Shown: positions 17,565-24,113 of the stretch, piece after piece
How positions within the stretch are numbered: the stretch's first letter is position 1
Layout: each line of letters opens with the position of its first letter
Origin: JBNGOQ01 sp050589645
Lineage (GTDB): Bacteria; Bacteroidota; Bacteroidia; Flavobacteriales; Flavobacteriaceae
Direction: 5' to 3'
Length of the DNA: 64,000 bases
NCBI RefSeq assembly: GCF_050589645.1
Contig: NZ_JBNGOQ010000002.1
Coordinates: 682,001-746,000, forward strand
Program-made: the position numbers and the translations under genes
Notes under the pieces: model-generated
The model's input: only the letters and a program-made list of their open reading frames with translations
The model's database searches: none
What the model was told of the DNA's origin: nothing

Positions 17565-18953
17565 TCAGATTCCAGCTATTTCCTTGATCTCCAAAATAAT
17601 TCTGTCGGCAAGTGCATCCGCCTCGGCCTGACTTTTTGCTTCCGTATAGATCCGTATGATCGGTTCGGTATTGGATTTCCTGAGGTGTACCCAGTTTTCC
17701 GGAAAATCTATTTTTACCCCGTCCACAGCGCTTACTTCCTCATCCCTGTATTTCTGTTGCATCTGTGCCAGCAAAGCATCCACATCCAAATCGGGCGTCA
17801 GTTGTATTTTCTTTTTGCTCATAAAATAAGCGGGATAACTGTCTCTTAGCTCCCGGACCGTTCCGCCACGTTCCGCCATCAACATTAAAAACAGCGCGGT
17901 TCCCACCAAAGAATCCCTACCGTAATGACTTTCCGGGTAAATGATACCCCCGTTGCCCTCTCCTCCTATGATGGCATGGTTTTCCTTCATTTTAGTGACC
18001 ACATTCACCTCTCCCACAGCCGCGGCCTCATAGGTGCCCCCGTATTTTTCGGTGACATCCCGTAGGGCCCGTGAAGAGGACAGATTGGAAACTGTATTTC
18101 CCCCGATCTTCGCAAGTACATAGTCGGCACAGGCCACTAAGGTATATTCCTCCCCGAACATTTCCCCAGTATTATCAATAAAGGCCAAGCGATCTACATC
18201 GGGGTCCACAACGATACCAAAATCGGCTTTTTCCTTTACCACCAATTCGCAAATATCCCCTAAATGCTCCTTTAGAGGCTCGGGATTATGCGGAAAATGT
18301 CCGGTAGGGTCGCAGTACAGTTCCACTACCTCTACCCCTAAAGCCTTAAGAAGTTTGGGAATGGCAATTCCTCCCGTGGAATTTACCCCGTCCACAACCA
18401 CTTTGAACCTGCTTTTCTTGATGGTATCCGCATCTACAAGTGGTAGGTTCAGCACTTCCTGGATGTGGATATCGATATAGGTATCATTTTTGGAAACCTG
18501 TCCCAAAGCATCCACCTCGGAAAATGAAAAGGCCTCACTTTCTGCCAGTTGCAGGATTTTGGCCCCTTGTTCGGCATCCAAAAACTCGCCTTTCGCATTT
18601 AAAAGCTTCAAGGCATTCCATTGTTTGGGATTATGGCTGGCAGTGAGAATGATCCCGCCATCTGCCTTTTCCAGAGGTACGGCTATTTCTACCGTGGGCG
18701 TGGTGGAAAGTCCAAGGTCCAATACGTCTATACCCAAGCCCACCAAGGTGGAGACCACTAGGTTTTGGATCATTTCCCCAGAAATACGGGCGTCGCGTCC
18801 TATTACGATTCTGAGCTTAGCTTTATTGGTATTTTCCTTAAGCCAACTGCCATAGGCAGCAGCAAATTTTACGGCATCGATCGGCGTTAAATTATCCCCA
18901 GGTGACCCACCAATGGTACCCCGTATTCCGGAAATGGATTTTATAAGTGTCAT
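17565..18953 (-). CDS. glmM: phosphoglucosamine mutase
   Basis: GlmM interconverts glucosamine-6-phosphate and glucosamine-1-phosphate for peptidoglycan and lipid A precursors. The 462-residue protein has the phosphoserine loop TASHNPKQWN (Ser106), the metal loop DPDVDRLAF and the sugar-binding GGEGNGG. The N-terminus MTLIKSISGIRGTIGG is typical of the Bacteroidota enzyme; phosphoglucomutase or phosphomannomutase activity cannot be ruled out from sequence alone. A -7 box (TATATTTG) lies 20 bases upstream. Confidence 0.9.
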   Translation of the reverse strand: MTLIKSISGIRGTIGGSPGDNLTPIDAVKFAAAYGSWLKENTNKAKLRIVIGRDARISGEMIQNLVVSTLVGLGIDVLDLGLSTTPTVEIAVPLEKADGGIILTASHNPKQWNALKLLNAKGEFLDAEQGAKILQLAESEAFSFSEVDALGQVSKNDTYIDIHIQEVLNLPLVDADTIKKSRFKVVVDGVNSTGGIAIPKLLKALGVEVVELYCDPTGHFPHNPEPLKEHLGDICELVVKEKADFGIVVDPDVDRLAFIDNTGEMFGEEYTLVACADYVLAKIGGNTVSNLSSSRALRDVTEKYGGTYEAAAVGEVNVVTKMKENHAIIGGEGNGGIIYPESHYGRDSLVGTALFLMLMAERGGTVRELRDSYPAYFMSKKKIQLTPDLDVDALLAQMQQKYRDEEVSAVDGVKIDFPENWVHLRKSNTEPIIRIYTEAKSQAEADALADRIILEIKEIAGI

Positions 18954-18973
18954 ATAGAACGAAAAAGTTTTGG

Positions 18974-18981
18974 CAAATATA
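18974..18981 (-). promoter_or_regulatory. -7 box of glmM
   Basis: On the minus strand TATATTTG (18981-18974) matches TAnnTTTG, 20 bases before the ATG. No clear -33 box is seen. Confidence 0.45.
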
Positions 18982-19044
18982 CAAGTCTGTGGTCAATCAT
19001 ATGTTGCTAATTAGTAAATTCGGCCTTAAGAATTTTAGGTACCC

Positions 19045-19638
19045 ATGAATTTTCTAGCGCACATCTATCTGTCCTTTGACGATGACCAAGTGACCATCGG
19101 AAATTTCATTGCCGATAGCATTCGGGGAAACCGTTACGATCATCTGCCCAAGCAGGTGCAGAAAGGTATATTGCTACACCGGGCCATCGATACCTACACC
19201 GACGCACATGCTACGGTTCGCAAGAGTACCAAAAGGCTCCATAGGAACTACAGCCACTATAGCGGAGTAATCGTTGATATTTTTTACGATCATTTTCTTG
19301 CCAAAAATTGGTCGAGCTACTCACCCACCCCGCTCAAGGAATTTGTGGAGAACTTCTATGACCTGCTCGAAGATAATTATACCTTGCTTCCCGAGGGCAT
19401 AAAACGGATGATGCCCTATATGATCGCTGATAATTGGATCTACAACTATGCCAAGATGGAAGGCATTGGCAGAGTGTTGAACGGAATGAACCGCAGGACC
19501 AAAAACAGATCCAAAATGAATTTTGCCATATTGGACCTCGAGGAACATTATTCCGAATTTGAATCTGAATTCACCTCCTTCTTTGAAGAGTTAATTATCT
19601 TTTCCAAACAAAAATACCTTTCCCTATGCGAAAAATAA
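19045..19638 (+). CDS. acyl carrier protein phosphodiesterase (DUF479/AcpH-like)
   Basis: This 197-residue cytoplasmic protein matches the ACP phosphodiesterase family: the N-terminus MNFLAHIYLSF, then GNFIADSIRG, HRAIDTYTDAH and a C-terminal helical part. AcpH removes the 4'-phosphopantetheine group from acyl carrier protein; the metal-binding His and Asp residues of the family appear present. Its end overlaps the start of ggt by 13 bases, so the two are co-translated. The reason for pairing with a gamma-glutamyltransferase is unclear. Confidence 0.85.
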   Translation: MNFLAHIYLSFDDDQVTIGNFIADSIRGNRYDHLPKQVQKGILLHRAIDTYTDAHATVRKSTKRLHRNYSHYSGVIVDIFYDHFLAKNWSSYSPTPLKEFVENFYDLLEDNYTLLPEGIKRMMPYMIADNWIYNYAKMEGIGRVLNGMNRRTKNRSKMNFAILDLEEHYSEFESEFTSFFEELIIFSKQKYLSLCEK

Positions 19639-21308
19639 TACCCCTGTTTTCCCTTCTCCTTTTTATTGGTTGCAGTAAAAATTTAGCTCCGCCTACTGGT
19701 GTTGTTACCGAAAATGCCATGGTAGTTTCTGCCCGTGCAGAAGCCTCCAGAATAGGTGCTGAAATTCTTGGAAAAGGTGGAAACGCCTTTGATGCCATGG
19801 TAGCCACCGAAATGGCTTTGGCCGTGGCATACCCCTATGCGGGCAATTTGGGCGGAGGCGGGTTTATGGTGTATCGTACCAGTGATGGAGCTGTCGGAGG
19901 CTTGGACTATAGGGAAAAAGCGCCACTATCGGCACACAGGGACATGTATTTGGACTCCCTGGGCAATGTAGTTCCGGGCAAAAGCACTATTGGTGCTACC
20001 TCGGTGGGTGTTCCCGGTTCCGTGGCCGGTGTTTTTGAAGTACATAAAAAATTTGGATCGCTCCCTATGGAGACCATCCTCCGACCCGTAATCGAACTCG
20101 CCGAAAAGGGGGTGATTGTTACCGAAAAACAGGCAGTGCGGATTGAAAAATACAAAAAGACCATCCTACAAGTAAATGGTGACAGCACCTTGTTCGCAGC
20201 GTCCTTTAAACCGGGGGATACCATTAAATATGGGGCCTTGGCCCGTACGTTGAAGCGCATAGCCAAAAACGGTAGGGACGAATTCTATAAGGGCGAGACC
20301 GCAAGGAAATTGGCCACCTTTATCCAAGACAAAGGTGGTTATATTACCGTTGAAGACCTGGAAAAATACCAGGCTAAATGGCGCACACCCGTGGTTTTTG
20401 ATTACAAGACGCTTAAAATTATCTCGATGAGCCCTCCCAGCAGTGGCGGGGTAACCCTTAACCAGATCTTCAAAATGATGGAGCCCTATGATATTGCGGC
20501 TTACGGACATCACTCGGTAGAGGCGGTCCAATTGTTCACCGAAGCCTGCAGAAGGGCTTATGCCGACAGGAACCACTATTTGGGGGACCCCGATTTTGTA
20601 GACATTCCTCTGGAGGTCCTGCGCAACGATGCCTATCTCCAGGAACGGATGCTCGACTTCAGCTTTGACCGGGCCACCAAGTCCTCGGAAATAGAACGGG
20701 GTGCCGTGGAAATCATAGAAAGCACTGAAACCACCCATTATTCTATTGTGGACGGGATGGGGAATGCCGTTTCCACAACAACCACGCTGAACGGAGGCTA
20801 CGGCTCCAAGTTGTATTGTGATGAACTGGGTTTCTTTCTCAATAACGAGATGGACGACTTTAGCTCAAAACCCGGTGTTCCCAACACGTATGGACTGGTA
20901 GGTGCCAATGCCAACAGTATTGCGCCAGAAAAACGCATGCTAAGCAGTATGACACCCACGATTGTGGAAAAGGACGGAAAACTATGGATGGTAGTGGGTT
21001 CTCCCGGGGGATCTGCCATCATAACAGCCGTGGCACAGACCATATTAAACGCCTACGAGTTTGGAATGAGTATGCAGGACGCCGTAAATGCGCCTCGTTT
21101 CCACCATCAGTGGCTCCCCGATACGGTGACCTTTGAATTGGAAGGCTTTCCGGAAGCATTAAAGGCCGAGTTGGAATCCAAGGGCTATCAGGTAAATAAA
21201 GGGCGCACTCCCATAACAGCCAAGGTCGATGCCATACGGGTGCTGCCCGATGGCACGTTGGAAGGTGGCGCCGATAAACGTGGAGACGACACCGCTGTAG
21301 GATTTTAG
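19626..21308 (+). CDS. ggt: gamma-glutamyltransferase
   Basis: GGT is an Ntn hydrolase that cleaves the gamma-glutamyl bond of glutathione and related peptides in the periplasm. The 560-residue precursor has a lipoprotein signal (LFIGC, Cys near 16) and the autocleavage site TETTHYS, whose first Thr of TTHYS (Thr369) would be the nucleophile and first residue of the small subunit. Substrate-binding phrases such as LGGGGFM, SPPSSGG and GSPGGSAII are intact. Two subunits of about 35 and 20 kDa are expected. Lipid anchoring is common in Bacteroidota and is supported by the Cys. Confidence 0.95.
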   Translation: MRKIIPLFSLLLFIGCSKNLAPPTGVVTENAMVVSARAEASRIGAEILGKGGNAFDAMVATEMALAVAYPYAGNLGGGGFMVYRTSDGAVGGLDYREKAPLSAHRDMYLDSLGNVVPGKSTIGATSVGVPGSVAGVFEVHKKFGSLPMETILRPVIELAEKGVIVTEKQAVRIEKYKKTILQVNGDSTLFAASFKPGDTIKYGALARTLKRIAKNGRDEFYKGETARKLATFIQDKGGYITVEDLEKYQAKWRTPVVFDYKTLKIISMSPPSSGGVTLNQIFKMMEPYDIAAYGHHSVEAVQLFTEACRRAYADRNHYLGDPDFVDIPLEVLRNDAYLQERMLDFSFDRATKSSEIERGAVEIIESTETTHYSIVDGMGNAVSTTTTLNGGYGSKLYCDELGFFLNNEMDDFSSKPGVPNTYGLVGANANSIAPEKRMLSSMTPTIVEKDGKLWMVVGSPGGSAIITAVAQTILNAYEFGMSMQDAVNAPRFHHQWLPDTVTFELEGFPEALKAELESKGYQVNKGRTPITAKVDAIRVLPDGTLEGGADKRGDDTAVGF

Positions 21309-21339
21309 AACATTAAGATGTAGCTTTAGGGAGATATAA

Positions 21340-22080
21340 TTGTACATCCATTTAATCCGTATACCTATCAAAAAATTACTGAAGATACTCGCACGGGCCC
21401 TCCTGGGGCTCGGAATATTGCTCCTGTTCACCTACGCGGTGCTTTATGTGCTTTGCCATGAGCCACGGCCCGAGCTCGAAGCAAGTTTTGAAGCCGATAT
21501 GCTGGCCAATAAAATGTTGAAGGCGGTAGGTAATGAAGCCTACAAAAATACCCGATATTTGGAATGGTCCTTTAGAAATGGGGCCCATCAATTTTTATGG
21601 GACAAGACCAAAGGGGTGGCCCAGGTAACGTGGAGCGATAAAAAAGTGGTGCTGGATCTAAACGATACTGCCAAAAGTATGGCCTATCAAAACACCGGTT
21701 TGGTAAGGGGTGATCGAGCGGAAAAGTTGATCAAAAAAGCAACCGCTTTGTTCAACAACGATTCCTTTTGGTTGGTAGCGCCCTTCAAGGTTTTTGACCC
21801 GGGTACCCAACGGGGCGTTGTGCTTATGGAAGACGGTTCTCGAGGGTTGTTGGTCACCTACTCCAGTGGTGGGGATACCCCAGGGGATACCTATCTCTGG
21901 AAACTACGGCAGGATGGTTTCCCAGAAAGTTATCAAATGTGGGTGAGCATCATTCCCATAGGGGGCGTAGAGGCCAGCTGGGACGATTGGCAGGTGGTGG
22001 ATAGCGGTGCATTTCTTCCCAAATCGCATGAACTGGGACCTATTACCCTGGATATGGGCGCGGTAAAAGGGTACAACTAA
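21340..22080 (+). CDS. membrane-anchored protein of unknown function
   Basis: The reading frame from the TTG at 21340 gives 246 residues; no ATG is available before the hydrophobic anchor (about residues 14-38, ILARALLGLGILLLFTYAVL), so TTG or another rare codon must start it. The rest is a soluble domain rich in Trp and aromatic residues (VAQVTWSDKKVVLDLND, FWLVAPFKVFDPGTQRG), probably beta-rich and facing the periplasm. I recognise no family. It follows ggt by 31 bases and may share its transcript. Confidence 0.65.
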   Translation: MYIHLIRIPIKKLLKILARALLGLGILLLFTYAVLYVLCHEPRPELEASFEADMLANKMLKAVGNEAYKNTRYLEWSFRNGAHQFLWDKTKGVAQVTWSDKKVVLDLNDTAKSMAYQNTGLVRGDRAEKLIKKATALFNNDSFWLVAPFKVFDPGTQRGVVLMEDGSRGLLVTYSSGGDTPGDTYLWKLRQDGFPESYQMWVSIIPIGGVEASWDDWQVVDSGAFLPKSHELGPITLDMGAVKGYN

Positions 22081-22201
22081 GCTATTTGAGGTTGAACCGG
22101 TAGCTTGCGGTACCCCAATCGTTAATTTCCTACGGATTTACCATCCGATAGCGCCTTGGTTTTTTTATTTGGTGATAAGCAATTGGATGCTAAGAAACTT
22201 G

Positions 22202-22960
22202 TTATTTCTTGAGCTGATTTTTAAGTTCCTCCATGGATTCCTGCAGCTGTCTCAAAAGCCCTTTTTCTGTAGTGGCATCCACGCCAAAGGTAATCTTGCT
22301 GCTCACTTGCCAAAGTTCCTGGACTTGATGTGGTTCAATCTCATAGGGCGGGTAAGTCTCGTTCAAAGAGATGAGCACTATGTTTTGGGAGTTGGGTAGT
22401 TTTTCGATTTTTTTGACCAGTACGGCATCCTGTAGCACCACAACGTACATTTTATTGGGGTTTACGTCATCCAAATGTTCCAAGGCTTTGGCCAACACCC
22501 ATTCCCCGGGATGAAGGTTGGGCAGCATACTATCCCCTTCTACCTGGAATCCCCTGTAGGTAGCGTTTCGAAATTCGGGCAAGGGCATATCAAATGCTGG
22601 TAGTTGGCGGTACCAACTGGTGTCTTGGATATTCTGGGGGTAACCTGCAGCAGCCTTGGCATTCACCAAGACCATGTTCTCGTTATCAGAAGTATCGACG
22701 GTGACCACTTTGGGAATCACACTTGTATTGGTACTGGACAAGTACTGCTGTCCGCTTTCCCCAAAAAGCCAAAGTGGATTGATGTTGTACTGTTTTAGCA
22801 GCTCGGCCACTACTTTACCGGAGAGTTTGGTACGCCCACGCTCAATATCGGCCGTTGTACTCGAAATTCCCAATTGCTTGGCAAAATCGGCCTGGGTGTA
22901 TCCAAGGTCCCTTCGTACTTCCGTAAACCGTTTTGCCGCGATGTCCAATTCATTTTCCAT
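22202..22960 (-). CDS. XRE-family HTH plus S24 (LexA/CI-like) autocleavable repressor
   Basis: The 252-residue protein (ATG 22960) has a helix-turn-helix domain at about residues 8-62 (YTQADFAKQLGISSTTADIERG) and a C-terminal S24 peptidase-like domain. Ala105-Gly106 in AKAAAGYP is a possible cleavage bond, Ser144 in EGDSML the nucleophile, and Lys183/184 in VLVKKI the general base; the spacings resemble LexA and phage CI. It probably represses its own gene and the divergent gene pair until DNA damage. The promoter lies so close that the -7 box ends 3 bases before the ATG, predicting a leaderless message. A TTG two codons upstream is inside that region and is not the start. Confidence 0.85.
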   Translation of the reverse strand: MENELDIAAKRFTEVRRDLGYTQADFAKQLGISSTTADIERGRTKLSGKVVAELLKQYNINPLWLFGESGQQYLSSTNTSVIPKVVTVDTSDNENMVLVNAKAAAGYPQNIQDTSWYRQLPAFDMPLPEFRNATYRGFQVEGDSMLPNLHPGEWVLAKALEHLDDVNPNKMYVVVLQDAVLVKKIEKLPNSQNIVLISLNETYPPYEIEPHQVQELWQVSSKITFGVDATTEKGLLRQLQESMEELKNQLKK

Positions 22961-22963
22961 GCT

Positions 22964-22994
22964 CAAATATACATAATTTGGATTATTTCCAAAA
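22964..22994 (-). promoter_or_regulatory. promoter of the S24 repressor, predicted leaderless
   Basis: On the minus strand TTTTG (22994-22990) and TATATTTG (22971-22964) are 18 bases apart, a full consensus. Start of transcription is expected within a few bases of the ATG at 22960. The operator-like repeat 22978-22992 lies between the boxes. Confidence 0.6.
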
Positions 22995-23031
22995 TAAATT
23001 ATGGATTATTTCCAACATTGGGAAATTTTCC
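22978..23031. promoter_or_regulatory. operator-like repeat array for the S24 repressor
   Basis: TTGGATTATTTCCAA (22978-22992) is an inverted repeat TTGGA-N5-TCCAA. A near copy, ATGGATTATTTCCAA, follows at 23001-23015, 23 bp further on (about two helical turns). GGAAATTTTCC (23021-23031), a perfect 11-bp palindrome, is a third candidate. All lie between the divergent starts. Confidence 0.5.
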
Positions 23032-23032
23032 A

Positions 23033-23040
23033 TATTTTTG
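23033..23040 (+). promoter_or_regulatory. -7 box for the 60-residue ORF and TIGR03915 gene
   Basis: TATTTTTG matches TAnnTTTG and lies 27 bases before the ATG at 23068, directly after the third operator-like repeat. No -33 box is clear, which would fit a weak or regulated promoter. Confidence 0.4.
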
Positions 23041-23067
23041 GAATCATTACAAATACCACAATGTCCT

Positions 23068-23250
23068 ATGAACGAAATACAAGACAAATTAAACGGTCTG
23101 GCGAAGCTCGGAATGAACGATACCTACATAGCGGAGCCAGTCCTGACGAAACGGACAAGGTCCAAAGGTGTTTCCAAGCGCAAGGGCAACGCACCATCGA
23201 GTACTAACTCAGAAAATATCCCGGAGGTTCAATTACGTTTATTCAATTGA
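23068..23250 (+). CDS. 60-residue protein of unknown function
   Basis: A short frame begins at ATG 23068 (MNEIQDKLNGLAKLG) and ends LRLFN two bases before the TIGR03915-type gene, so the two are coupled. It is basic in the middle (TKRTRSKGVSKRKG). A good position behind a -7 box and tight spacing support translation. The first dozen residues recall the N-terminus of the radical SAM protein that usually accompanies TIGR03915, and the end recalls a QLSLF-type tail. It could be a deletion remnant of that gene or an independent small protein; neither is proven. Confidence 0.5.
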   Translation: MNEIQDKLNGLAKLGMNDTYIAEPVLTKRTRSKGVSKRKGNAPSSTNSENIPEVQLRLFN

Positions 23251-23252
23251 TT

Positions 23253-24026
23253 ATGAAAAATGCAAAAACTTTAATTTACGACGGTAGTTTCAACGGCTTT
23301 CTGACTGCAATTTTCAAGGCCTTTGAGGAGAAAATGATCGTTTCCGACATTCAAAAGGAAAGTAAGGGCCAAGAGGGCCTGTTCTCGGAAACGGAAGTGG
23401 TCTTTACCCAAATAGACCTCGCCAAGCGAGTGTGGACGGGGATTGGTAAGAAGAGCAATTTGGCGATTAAGAACGTTTATTTTGCATTTCTCAGTGAGTC
23501 CAAGGGAATAGAATTGCTGCTGTACCGATATGTGAGGAAGCTGTTCGCGGGCCTTAATGTGGCAGAACCACGCCATGACGAGGACTTGATTTTCAAAGTG
23601 GGCCAGCTGGCCCATATGGTGGCCAGGGAAAAACGGCGAACAGAAACTTCACTACGGTTCCAATTGACACAGGACCAGGTATATTTTGCAGCTGTCGATC
23701 CGGATTTTAATATCCTCCCATTGATATCAAAACACTTCAGGTCGCGCTATACGGATAAACCTTGGATCATCTATGATACTAAAAGAAAGTATGGCCTCTA
23801 TTACAATTTGGACGGTGTGGAACTTGTTTCCTTAAATCTTCATGAAGTTTACGCCGGACGCATTATTAAAGGTGATCGCTTCCTACAAGAAACCTCTAGC
23901 GATCAGGAAATGTGGGACAATTACTTTAAGGAGGTGCCTATTATATCCCTCCTGAACAAAAAACTGCTTACCACTCGGTCGACCAGAAGGAATTTAGGGT
24001 ATTCCAGGGAAAAAACAGCGGTATAA
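23253..24026 (+). CDS. TIGR03915/DUF4130-family putative DNA repair protein
   Basis: The 257-residue cytoplasmic protein begins near the family hallmark YDGSFNGFLTAIF and keeps its general layout, including a DRFLQ-like stretch and Trp-rich C-terminal half (DQEMWDNYFKEV). The family is described only as a probable DNA metabolism/repair protein that is usually encoded next to a radical SAM enzyme. That partner gene is absent here; its place is taken by the 60-residue ORF. Start ATG 23253 is preferred over the TTG at 23247. A LexA-like repressor upstream and uvrA downstream support a repair role. Confidence 0.75.
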   Translation: MKNAKTLIYDGSFNGFLTAIFKAFEEKMIVSDIQKESKGQEGLFSETEVVFTQIDLAKRVWTGIGKKSNLAIKNVYFAFLSESKGIELLLYRYVRKLFAGLNVAEPRHDEDLIFKVGQLAHMVAREKRRTETSLRFQLTQDQVYFAAVDPDFNILPLISKHFRSRYTDKPWIIYDTKRKYGLYYNLDGVELVSLNLHEVYAGRIIKGDRFLQETSSDQEMWDNYFKEVPIISLLNKKLLTTRSTRRNLGYSREKTAV

Positions 24027-24088
24027 TTTTCAAGGGGCAACGAAGATAAACTAAACCGACCCAGCTTCTTTTTTAGGGGCCAAAACCG

Positions 24089-24096
24089 TACCTTTG
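24089..24096 (+). promoter_or_regulatory. -7 box of uvrA
   Basis: TACCTTTG matches TAnnTTTG and lies 17 bases before the ATG at 24114. It excludes the TTG at 24102 as a likely start because transcription would begin about there. No operator-like TTGGA-N5-TCCAA copy is seen here. Confidence 0.5.
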
Positions 24097-24113
24097 CAAC
24101 TTTGCTTTCCAAA

